DNA from: Photobacterium sp. GB-56
Lineage (GTDB): Bacteria; Pseudomonadota; Gammaproteobacteria; Enterobacterales; Vibrionaceae
Assembly (NCBI RefSeq): GCF_003026105.1
Contig: NZ_PYNW01000001.1
Span: forward strand, 186,001-250,000
Direction of reading: 5' to 3'
DNA: 64,000 nucleotides
Part shown: positions 18,645 through 25,607 of the stretch, in pieces
How the letters are laid out: each line of letters starts with the position of its first letter
How positions within the stretch are numbered: position 1 is the first letter of the stretch
Translations under genes and position numbers: made by a program
The notes under the pieces: generated by a model
Databases searched by the model: none
What the model was told of the DNA's origin: nothing
Seen by the model: the letters and a program-made list of their open reading frames with translations, nothing else

Positions 18645-18956
18645 CTATTCAGGGTACCCATCCCAACGGTATGTTTTAAGGCTTACTCGTCCTTGTTCCG
18701 TCACAATAATCCCTTCATTACGCAATGCTGCTATTTGGCGAGCTCTACCGTTATCACATATTGAGATCTTTCCTTGGCTATTAATAACACGGTGCCAAGG
18801 CAACGCTGAACCTTGGGGAAGGTTCGAGAGTAAGCGGCCTACTTGACGTGCATAGCCAGGAAATCCTGAAAATTTTGCAATATCGCCATAAGTCGATATT
18901 TTACCAATAGGTATTTGATGCACTTGGCTGTAGATTTGCTGAGAAAAATCGTCCAT
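18645..18956 (-). CDS. atl: Alkyltransferase-like DNA repair protein (Atl/YbaZ)
   Basis: The 103-residue protein is related to O6-alkylguanine-DNA methyltransferases, but the reactive Cys of the PCHRV motif is Trp here (PWHRVINSQG), the signature of ATL proteins. These bind O6-alkylguanine and hand it to nucleotide-excision repair rather than reversing it. The helix-turn-helix and arginine finger lie around SGFPGYARQVGRLL. The start is taken at MDDFSQQIYSQV (18956); the frame is open 28 codons upstream, into the 5' end of the divergent membrane-protein gene, but those residues do not fit the family. Confidence 0.92.
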   Translation of the reverse strand: MDDFSQQIYSQVHQIPIGKISTYGDIAKFSGFPGYARQVGRLLSNLPQGSALPWHRVINSQGKISICDNGRARQIAALRNEGIIVTEQGRVSLKTYRWDGYPE

Positions 18957-19024
18957 ATTTATAATTAGAGATAAAAAAAAACCATCTTTTCTTAAACAAC
19001 AGGATAACGCAAGGAGGTGTTGCC

Positions 19025-19759
19025 ATGTTGTATAAAACATTACTAATCATTGTCACTTTATTATTGACCGTATTAGGGGTTAATGCCTTGGCGCATAGTC
19101 AGGGAGAGTTACCTATTCTTGCCCTTGCGATCCCAGCATTATGGCTGCTACCTCAGGGCGGTGTTGCGGCATGGCTATTATTGTTTGGACTAGGTGTATT
19201 TGGTTATGTATTGCCAGAACAACCTGTCGCGTTGTCTGTCAGCTTATTTATGATGTTACCGATTTTGATGATTTGCACATCGCCTAAGGGATGTTGGCAG
19301 TTAGGTTCATTGATGATCTCCATTGTATTAGCCATGAATGCAGGTTTAATGGCATTACAAGCGGAGGGTAAACTGCCGGGCTCTATTGGTGCGACTATTA
19401 TTCAAATTATTGGTATTGCCATTATTTGGTTTGCTGCTAGAAGTTGGCGGCCTGTTGAAGGCAATACATGGTGGCCGCTTTTACTTGTGGTTCCCTTATG
19501 GGTTGGTGGCATGGAGCATGCTGCATTATTGGCTTTAAGTGTTACCGGTATTATTGCGGCACTTCAGTCTTTAAATAAATTACATCTTGATGAATGGATC
19601 CCTAAATTGGCTTGTGTATTACCTGCTGTTGGTTTTGCCACGCTAGTCATCATGCCGCAATTTGATGTTGCTAATCCGATATTAGTGTCTTGGCTACTGG
19701 TACTGGGTGGTGGGCTACTTGGTGAATCTTTATTAGACGATCCTGAGGAAGAAGAGTAA
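19025..19759 (+). CDS. Multi-pass membrane protein of unknown function
   Basis: This 244-residue protein is almost wholly hydrophobic, with about seven or eight membrane segments, beginning TLLIIVTLLLTVLGVNALA. It ends in an acidic cytoplasmic tail (DDPEEEE). The start follows an excellent AAGGAGGTG. I do not recognise the family. It is divergent from atl and lies directly before ffs. Confidence 0.8.
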   Translation: MLYKTLLIIVTLLLTVLGVNALAHSQGELPILALAIPALWLLPQGGVAAWLLLFGLGVFGYVLPEQPVALSVSLFMMLPILMICTSPKGCWQLGSLMISIVLAMNAGLMALQAEGKLPGSIGATIIQIIGIAIIWFAARSWRPVEGNTWWPLLLVVPLWVGGMEHAALLALSVTGIIAALQSLNKLHLDEWIPKLACVLPAVGFATLVIMPQFDVANPILVSWLLVLGGGLLGESLLDDPEEEE

Positions 19760-19911
19760 GTTAAATGAAGCAAGGCGATGGTTTTATTTTCAATATCTTA
19801 GTGTTTGGATAAATAACACACACTTGAACGATTGTTGCTATATAACAACTTGCAATATCGATGCGCTTAATAGATAATCTTCTCCGTTCTCGCAAGAGAC
19901 AAAGAATCTAT

Positions 19912-20027
19912 GGAGGCCCCCATTGGTCCTCCCGCAACACTAACTTGTGAACTCGGCCAGGCCCGGAAGGGAGCAACCGCAGCAGGCGATGTGTGTGCCG
20001 GGATGTGGCTGGTGGGGGCTTCCACCC
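19912..20027 (+). ncRNA. ffs: 4.5S RNA of the signal recognition particle
   Basis: About 116 bases match bacterial 4.5S RNA in order and structure. The closing stem is GGAGGCCCCCA paired with TGGGGGCTTCC, and the apical core is present (CAGGCCCGGAAGGGAGCA at 19959-19976, and AGCAGG further on), giving the GGAA tetraloop and symmetric loop bound by Ffh. The 3' strand GTGTGCCGGGATGTGGCTGG is nearly identical to E. coli. Ends are set by the pairing and could be off by a few bases. No intrinsic terminator follows; instead a transposon end appears to begin 13 bases downstream. The position after ybaY/atl is the E. coli arrangement. Confidence 0.95.
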
Positions 20028-20039
20028 ATCTGCTATTCC

Positions 20040-20109
20040 TGTTGTTTGCACCATACCTCTGCATAATTCTACTTTCTCACTGCATAACTTGCACCATACC
20101 TCTGCATAA
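20040..20109 (+). mobile_element. Putative end of a Tn7-like transposon inserted downstream of ffs
   Basis: A TGTTG terminus begins at 20040. A 21-bp sequence (starting TTGCACCATACC and ending CTCTGCATAA) occurs at 20046-20066 and again, identical, at 20089-20109, with a partial copy (CTGCATAA) between them near 20080. Tn7-like ends start with TGT and carry several roughly 20-bp TnsB-binding repeats, so this fits. The five bases before it (ATTCC, 20035-20039) would be the left copy of a target duplication. The tnsA remnant that follows in the right orientation supports the call. The protein that binds the repeats is inferred. Confidence 0.7.
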
Positions 20110-20150
20110 CCTATTTTTGTTGTAGTTTAGCTACAAAAAAGAGCGTTGTT

Positions 20151-20336
20151 ATGTACAGGCGAAATCTAAGACATTCCCGCGTTAAAAACATCTTCAAATT
20201 TGTTAGCTCTAAGATGAATAAGGTCTTAACTGTTGAATCAAGATTAGAGTTTGATACTTGTTTCCATCTTGAATGCTCGCCAGATATTTCTTTTATAGAG
20301 GCGCAGCCAGAAGGTTTATACTATATTTACGTTTAA
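20151..20336 (+). pseudogene. tnsA: Truncated tnsA (Tn7-like transposase endonuclease subunit), N-terminal 61 codons
   Basis: The 61-residue frame begins MYRRNLRHSRVKNIFKFVSS and contains LTVESRLEFDTCFHLE and FIEAQPEGLYY. These are hallmarks of the N-terminus of TnsA proteins of Tn7-like elements, especially the Vibrionaceae I-F3 (CRISPR-associated) type, recognised here by recall rather than by search. TnsA is normally a little over 200 residues and cuts the 5' strands at transposon ends; this fragment stops before the remaining catalytic Asp and Lys. No tnsB, tnsC, tniQ or cas gene follows, so the transposition module was deleted. It sits 41 bases inside the putative transposon end. A small inverted repeat, TTGTAG/CTACAA at 20119-20135, precedes it and may be an operator. 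Confidence 0.75.
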
Positions 20337-20359
20337 AAATGATGAATGAATATCAATAT

Positions 20360-20716
20360 TTATGCTTTATACGGCTCGATGTAGTACTGCAATAGAATTT
20401 CGTTATTCGCTTCTACTCGTTTCTTGAACATAATACAGTAAGAGTCGTCTTCAGGTATTGTAAAATTATTCAGGTTCGTCTTGATTGAAGAAATTTTTTC
20501 TAAAAAGTAAATATCGTCATTTTTATGCCAATGAATATTAAAATCAATATCTTCTAAGCTGTTGAATTCAAAATGCAGAACGTCATTAGTATGCGCTTTA
20601 AAGCACTCTTCTATAATATCACTTCTGTTTTCTTTAAAGTTAAAGGTCTTTTTTATCGTATCTTTTGAAAATGAAGTAGCAGAAAAGAGAAATAAATAAA
20701 TATAAACCAATTTCAT
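20360..20716 (-). CDS. Small exported protein of unknown function (island cargo)
   Basis: The 118-residue product has a signal peptide (MKLVYIYLFLFSATSFSKD) and a mature part rich in Asp, Asn, Ile and Phe, suggesting a small soluble beta-type periplasmic or secreted domain. Two cysteines (in ECFKAH and YCIMFKK) could form a disulphide. I do not recognise the family. It is markedly AT-rich, as is the protease gene upstream on the same strand 104 bases away, with which it may be co-transcribed. It lies just past the truncated tnsA. Confidence 0.65.
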   Translation of the reverse strand: MKLVYIYLFLFSATSFSKDTIKKTFNFKENRSDIIEECFKAHTNDVLHFEFNSLEDIDFNIHWHKNDDIYFLEKISSIKTNLNNFTIPEDDSYCIMFKKRVEANNEILLQYYIEPYKA

Positions 20717-20820
20717 AAATATCCTTAAAAAATAGAAGTTATTTAAAGGCTAGCCTACTCATGAATATTATAAAGGTGGCTTTGAGCAATATTTATACAT
20801 TGAGAGACTCATAATACCTA

Positions 20821-22203
20821 TTAGTTATTATCGTACATATTCGCTAATTGCTCTAAAAAAACAATATTACTGAATAGTTCTTGAAGCTCAGATAAGGCAG
20901 CTAATGTTTCTTCTAACGTTGGTTCTTTGTAGACAGTATCTTTGTATGTAGAACAGTTAATTAACTGGCTATACTCTATATCCGCTTTTTTCATGTAGAT
21001 CCAAGAATTGTTATCGCTACGATCTTTTGGGATGGTTTCTGTTATATTGTTAATATTGGGAGAAATGAGTTTAAATAGTTCTAGTTCACCACTTTCAGAG
21101 TTGTCGTAAAGGAAAATATCTCCCATAACTAAGTCTTGTTTATTATGTTCAAAAAATGGGCCTCTGAATTGCCAATTTGAATTGTCATTATGGGAGTCAG
21201 GCAGATTACGATAGCTATCATTCGTTATTTTAGATAGTTCATAATAGTTATAACAACCATCTTGTTTTTTCACCTGGTAATAATCTCCAACTTCTCCTGC
21301 ATTATTGTCTTTTTTTATGGTCAGAAATGTTCTACTTAAAAGTTTTACATCGCTATAAACACTCTTAATCCAATCAATCTTCTTTGATAGACTGGATCCC
21401 AAGGCAAGATTATCTTTGCCTTTAGTCGTAATGGCTACCATAACATTTAAGCCTTTATGTTTATACCACCAAGCGGAACCACTATCACCTGCGGTTGGCA
21501 GGGCCCATTTGTTACTATTGTTGTTTACTAGCCATATCAGAAAGGCATGTTGAGATATGATATGCGTTACAATATTTTCACCATATAAACGACGTTGTTG
21601 TCCATATGCAGGTTTGTAATCGTTTGATATGTCATTCCCAACCCCCCATAAACCGTAACCGACAAAGCTCACTTTAGCATTCTTCTTCAGAAAATTATCG
21701 TTAAGTATTGGAGAGGGTACAGGAAAACCAAATTGATCTAATAAAATGTCAACAGTCGGTAGTTTCAATATTGCCATATCATAATAGATGTGATCATTTT
21801 TGTGTGATAATGGTTTTCTAATTAGTGGTTTAGGTACAAAAATTTTACCTTTCCCCTTTGCAATTGTTCTTTTATTCCAAGATGTAAATGTTGCATTAAT
21901 ATCTGATTGTTGTTTGTTTTTATTATATTTCATACAATGTGCAGCAGTGAAAATATATGAAAATCCATTATTGTCTTGTCCTAATAACGTTGCAGTACAT
22001 CGACCTTTTTTAGAACTTATACTTCCTACAGTTAAATATTCAGGGTGTAAACTCATTTCTCTAAGTATTTCATTGTCTACTTTGATACTTTCTGGGATAT
22101 TATGAATATTTCCACCAATTTCTTGAAACTTGCTTTCAGAGAGAATAATTGAATGAGATGTTGAAATAGTAAGAAGCATTGATAAGACAATTAAAAATTT
22201 CAT
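20821..22203 (-). CDS. Secreted trypsin-like serine protease with C-terminal repeat domain
   Basis: The 460-residue protein has a signal peptide (cleavage near residue 18), a short propeptide and an S1 chymotrypsin-fold domain. The catalytic triad is visible: His89 in FTAAHC, Asp142 in YYDMAILKLP and Ser241 in AGDSGSAWW. The C-terminal part, about residues 300-415, seems to hold two diverged copies of a 50-60 residue unit. One runs from GDYYQVKKQDGCYNYYELSK to NSNWQFRG, the other from GDIFLYDNSESGELELFKL to NNSWIYM; each has an aromatic YxL/FKL strand and an N-x-x-W end. Such units suggest a surface- or glycan-binding module, though this is my inference. It is AT-rich and lies in the island after ffs, divergent from the sphingomyelinase. 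Confidence 0.88.
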   Translation of the reverse strand: MKFLIVLSMLLTISTSHSIILSESKFQEIGGNIHNIPESIKVDNEILREMSLHPEYLTVGSISSKKGRCTATLLGQDNNGFSYIFTAAHCMKYNKNKQQSDINATFTSWNKRTIAKGKGKIFVPKPLIRKPLSHKNDHIYYDMAILKLPTVDILLDQFGFPVPSPILNDNFLKKNAKVSFVGYGLWGVGNDISNDYKPAYGQQRRLYGENIVTHIISQHAFLIWLVNNNSNKWALPTAGDSGSAWWYKHKGLNVMVAITTKGKDNLALGSSLSKKIDWIKSVYSDVKLLSRTFLTIKKDNNAGEVGDYYQVKKQDGCYNYYELSKITNDSYRNLPDSHNDNSNWQFRGPFFEHNKQDLVMGDIFLYDNSESGELELFKLISPNINNITETIPKDRSDNNSWIYMKKADIEYSQLINCSTYKDTVYKEPTLEETLAALSELQELFSNIVFLEQLANMYDNN

Positions 22204-22395
22204 TGTTTCTAACCTTTTTAGGATATCTTAAATAAGACCGTGTTATTCGATTTATAATTTCAAAAAATAAATTTATTTTTTTATTTAATAAAATTAGATG
22301 TTTATAACACTTGTTTTTTTAATATGATTAATTGTCATTTTTTTAAATGAACTATAATTAAATAACATTCCGTCTTCATCTACGAGATGTTAACA

Positions 22396-23712
22396 ATGAA
22401 CATTAAATCCTATTTATTTACCTTACTTGCAATGTTTTCAAGCTATTGCTATTCAGATACCTATATATATATTACTAATAACTCCTCTGAAACTCTTAGC
22501 ATAAATGTCAGTCACAGTGGTAAAGGAGATACATTAAGAGAAGGAAGTGAATGGACTCAGGATGCACAAACATTGATGCCATGGGAAACGAAAAAAGTAT
22601 TAAGCTTTAATCGAAACTGGGGCGTTAAGAATAAAAAGAAATATTATTTTACAACATCAGTCACTTCCGAAAGTGGTAAACAAGTAAATTTACAGCAATA
22701 TATGCGAGGCAGTTGGTGGGGATCTTCTCTCAAATACAAACTAAGTGCTGCTGATGTAAATACTTCTTACAAATCTGGTTATTCAATTCATAGATTTACA
22801 TCTCATGATTATAGTGACTTATCGGCTGAATTAGCTTTTCGTGCTAAGAGAACATCGGGTTATGACGATATTTATTACACTATAACGCCAGTTAAACACT
22901 CTGAACCTCTAATTACTGATGACTCTTCCCTCAAGTTGATGACTTATAATATATGGGCTCTACCATTTATTGCTTCTCATATTTCAGATAGATTAGACGC
23001 CTTACCAGAATTTTTATCAGATTATGATGTTATTGCTTTCCAAGAAGTTTTTTCTGGAGAAAGATATTCTTTCTTGCAAGAGTTATCATCAGAGTACCCT
23101 TATCAAACCGAAGTATTAGATGCTCCAGGATTTAATGCGATGGATGGAGGAGTGATTATTGTTAGCCGATATCCAATTGTTGCAACAGATTACCATATAT
23201 TCTCGCGTTGTAGCGGAACAGATTGCTTAGCAGATAAAGGTGCTGTTTATGCTGAAGTAGTTAAAGGTAGTAAGTCATATCATGTATTTGCGACTCATGC
23301 AGCTTCAACTGATTCTATTGATGCTAGAGTTGATCGTATTTATCAATTCTCTGAAATTAATAGTTTTGCTAGAAAGCAAAATATTCCAAATAATGAAGTC
23401 GTTATCTATAGTGGTGATTTTAATGTAAATAAAAATAAATTCTTTACACAAGATTACCAGTGGATGCATATGCTATTGAGAGCAAATGAGCCTACTTATA
23501 CCGGATATACATCTGCAACCTATGATCCGACAATAAATAGCTATGCGAGCTCAAGTTCTGAATATTTAGACTACGTAGTCGTAAGTACTGAATATGGTCA
23601 GGTTGAATCAAATACAAATAGGGTTGATATTCCACGTTCTACGTCCTCTGGTTTGTGGTATCACTGGGATTTATCAGATCACTTTCCTGTTGTGGCGACA
23701 ATTGCACAATGA
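22396..23712 (+). CDS. Secreted neutral sphingomyelinase (sphingomyelin phosphodiesterase)
   Basis: The 438-residue product starts at the ATG at 22396, 9 bases after GAG; an ATG three codons upstream has no signal. A signal peptide ends near YCYSDT. An N-terminal beta domain of about 140 residues (TYIYITNNSSETLSINVSHS) precedes an endonuclease/exonuclease/phosphatase-fold catalytic domain. The bacterial SMase residues are present: Asn185 in TYNIW, Glu217 in FQEVF, Asp341 and Asn343 in SGDFNVN, and Asp428-His429 in LSDHFPV. The enzyme cleaves host sphingomyelin to ceramide and phosphocholine and would be a membrane-damaging toxin. Its stop overlaps the start of the next gene (ATGA), so the two are translationally coupled. 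Codon use is AT-rich. Confidence 0.9.
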   Translation: MNIKSYLFTLLAMFSSYCYSDTYIYITNNSSETLSINVSHSGKGDTLREGSEWTQDAQTLMPWETKKVLSFNRNWGVKNKKKYYFTTSVTSESGKQVNLQQYMRGSWWGSSLKYKLSAADVNTSYKSGYSIHRFTSHDYSDLSAELAFRAKRTSGYDDIYYTITPVKHSEPLITDDSSLKLMTYNIWALPFIASHISDRLDALPEFLSDYDVIAFQEVFSGERYSFLQELSSEYPYQTEVLDAPGFNAMDGGVIIVSRYPIVATDYHIFSRCSGTDCLADKGAVYAEVVKGSKSYHVFATHAASTDSIDARVDRIYQFSEINSFARKQNIPNNEVVIYSGDFNVNKNKFFTQDYQWMHMLLRANEPTYTGYTSATYDPTINSYASSSSEYLDYVVVSTEYGQVESNTNRVDIPRSTSSGLWYHWDLSDHFPVVATIAQ

Positions 23713-24674
23713 GATGGCTCGCGCTTGTTTTCGTAATTTTTCTTATCAGCGTCGTTTATATGACGCTGATCACTCCTGCAAAAGTTATAGAGCCAAAAAC
23801 GGTTAAAGCAGACAGGCTTATAAAAAGCCACGTAAACGAATTGATAGAACCTGAAATAGCCTTAAATGAGCACAATAATTTTGAATTGAAGAAGGTTGAA
23901 GAGAGCACTGATGAAAAGATTATGCGCATACATGTACTCAGCGACGAATTGCAATCACTAAAGGGAAATGCGTTATTAAATAAAATGACCAATTTTTGGG
24001 TTGAATGCAAGTCGACCCATACATGCGATGGGCAATTAATAGAATTAGAAAAACAATTACCTTACTCGTTATTTAAGCTGTTGAGTGACTTTGAATCACT
24101 TAGAGATGAGTGGTTGTTAGCTTCTCTAAGTATTCCGATGGAAATTCCCTTTAACGAAAAAGTCAATCAAGTTAGACAACAATACGAGACTGTCTGGGGG
24201 GAATATACTGATCTTTTATTTGAGGAAGAGTTTAAATATTATCGTTTTAGATCCGAAAGCAGGATATTGCAACAAGTCCCGCCTTCTGAATATATAGAAC
24301 AATTAAACCGGATATTTGAACAACAGGCAGCGACAAACCTTGATATGTTTTTTCAATCAAAAAGTGCCACATTTGATTATGCTCTAAGGAATATACCTAA
24401 TACATACAGTGAGGAAGAGCGAGCATTGCTCGTAAGAGAGCTTTCTTTGCTTTATTTAAATGAACAAGAAACAACCGATTTTTACAGAAGGGATCTGCAA
24501 ATAAAAAATCAAAGGAAAGAAGTTGAAACATACCAGAAACAGCTTTTTGAGTTAAAAAAGAGTTTGGAAAGTATGCGTAATAATGAATATAGAACGTTAT
24601 CTGATAATGAGTGGCAGAGGGTATATCAGGATCGGATCGGGGAATTTAAAAAGAGATTTTTTGACTATCAATGA
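23709..24674 (+). CDS. Membrane-anchored helical protein coupled to the sphingomyelinase; possible lipase-type foldase
   Basis: The 321-residue product starts at the ATG overlapping the sphingomyelinase stop by 4 bases; an upstream frame extension lies inside that gene and is not used. One N-terminal membrane helix (LALVFVIFLISVVYMTLI, about residues 4-21) is followed by a long, charged, almost wholly alpha-helical periplasmic region. Stretches such as LLFEEEFKYYRFRSESRIL, YSEEERALLVRELSLL and SDNEWQRVYQDRIGEF recall the helical folding domain of the lipase-specific foldase LifO, whose gene also follows the exported enzyme it folds. The canonical RxxFDY motif is not in its usual early position; KKRFFDYQ ends the protein. 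The foldase call is a structural analogy, not a recognised match. Confidence 0.6.
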   Translation: MRWLALVFVIFLISVVYMTLITPAKVIEPKTVKADRLIKSHVNELIEPEIALNEHNNFELKKVEESTDEKIMRIHVLSDELQSLKGNALLNKMTNFWVECKSTHTCDGQLIELEKQLPYSLFKLLSDFESLRDEWLLASLSIPMEIPFNEKVNQVRQQYETVWGEYTDLLFEEEFKYYRFRSESRILQQVPPSEYIEQLNRIFEQQAATNLDMFFQSKSATFDYALRNIPNTYSEEERALLVRELSLLYLNEQETTDFYRRDLQIKNQRKEVETYQKQLFELKKSLESMRNNEYRTLSDNEWQRVYQDRIGEFKKRFFDYQ

Positions 24675-25036
24675 TATATAACTTATGTGCTATATAAATT
24701 GTGCAACACACACCGACAGAGCATTTTTGAAAGTAATGTTGATAAGATCACGATTTGTATTGGTAATTTATATTTCATGGTAATTATTCATAGCAAATAA
24801 CAAATAGCATGAGATAATAGTGCGAACTTTTTGTGGTGAGACAACTAGTTAACAAAATGTGGTTAAAAAGTGTGCAATTAATGCTTTATTTTTGTCAGTG
24901 AAAACGGCAGAATGGCCTCACATTTGAACTCGGTCACTCTATTTGAATTGAATTTTCATAAAACACATTGTTGTTTACCGAGTTGGTGATAATGTCTCGC
25001 CGCATTCCGAATTCCTAAAGTAAAAAGGTTACAAAT
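24675..25036. other. Gene-free right flank of the island
   Basis: About 360 AT-rich bases hold no credible gene. At 24681-24708 the sequence, read leftward, begins TGTTGCAC and has ACATAA about 20 bases in, resembling the TGTTG...GCATAA layout of the putative transposon end at 20040. It is not followed by a copy of ATTCC, so it is only a weak candidate for the second end. The promoter of the 25037 gene must lie in the right part. Confidence 0.35.
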
Positions 25037-25525
25037 ATGTCTGATGTACCAGAGTCTGTTGCAAATATTGCTGCTGTCGCTCAGCCAGTTGCTGAGTCTT
25101 CAGGTTCAGTGTGGGGTTATGTAGCAGGTGGCGTGGTTTTATTAATCATTGCCGGTATTTATGGTTATAAGAAAATTAACCAACCTGCATTTGTGATTAA
25201 GCAGGTACGTAAGAAAAACCTGAAAGAAATGAAAAAGCAGGGCATTGAAAACTCTGAGTTTATGGTAGATATGGATAAGCTACTAGAATCAATGCTTGCA
25301 TACACGACTGAAAATAAAATGAAAGGTGCAGACGTTGTGACGTTGTTGAAGCCTTTGAATGATAAAGATCGTGTAAAAACGCCAAAAGATATGTACAACT
25401 CTATGATTTATATTGCTAATGAAATTAAAGATGTGTCATTGGCTAAAGAGTTTAAAAATAAGTCTAAGCAAGTGAAATCAAGCTCAGCATTAATGGCTGG
25501 CTTGTTAAAGCGTGCTGGTATCTAA
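25037..25525 (+). CDS. Small single-pass membrane protein of unknown function
   Basis: The 162-residue protein has an Ala/Val/Ser-rich N-terminus, one membrane helix (VWGYVAGGVVLLIIAGIYGY, about residues 25-44) and a basic, helical cytoplasmic or periplasmic domain (KKNLKEMKKQGIENSEFM; a Lys-rich tail). I do not recognise it. It has a well-placed AAGG ribosome-binding site and its own terminator. Base composition is closer to the core genes than to the island cargo, so it may be the first native gene after the island. Confidence 0.75.
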   Translation: MSDVPESVANIAAVAQPVAESSGSVWGYVAGGVVLLIIAGIYGYKKINQPAFVIKQVRKKNLKEMKKQGIENSEFMVDMDKLLESMLAYTTENKMKGADVVTLLKPLNDKDRVKTPKDMYNSMIYIANEIKDVSLAKEFKNKSKQVKSSSALMAGLLKRAGI

Positions 25526-25546
25526 TTGATACTTAATATATATACG

Positions 25547-25576
25547 AAGGGCTGATTATTATCAGCCCTTTTTTTA
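25547..25576 (+). terminator. Terminator of the 25037 gene
   Basis: AAGGGCTGAT (25547-25556) pairs with ATCAGCCCTT (25561-25570), followed by a T run on the plus strand. Confidence 0.92.
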
Positions 25577-25607
25577 TTGTGACGCAGTACGATAAATTTT
25601 TAACGGG

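Noticed and set aside
19867..20125. Two overlapping reading frames, one per strand, across ffs
   Set aside because: They lie on the highly conserved 4.5S RNA sequence and have no protein features; the RNA gene explains the open frames.
24920..24940. TGAACTCGG shared with ffs, possibly a leftover guide
   Set aside because: A 9-base match between a 116-base gene and several kilobases is expected by chance, and no I-F repeat sequence lies beside it.
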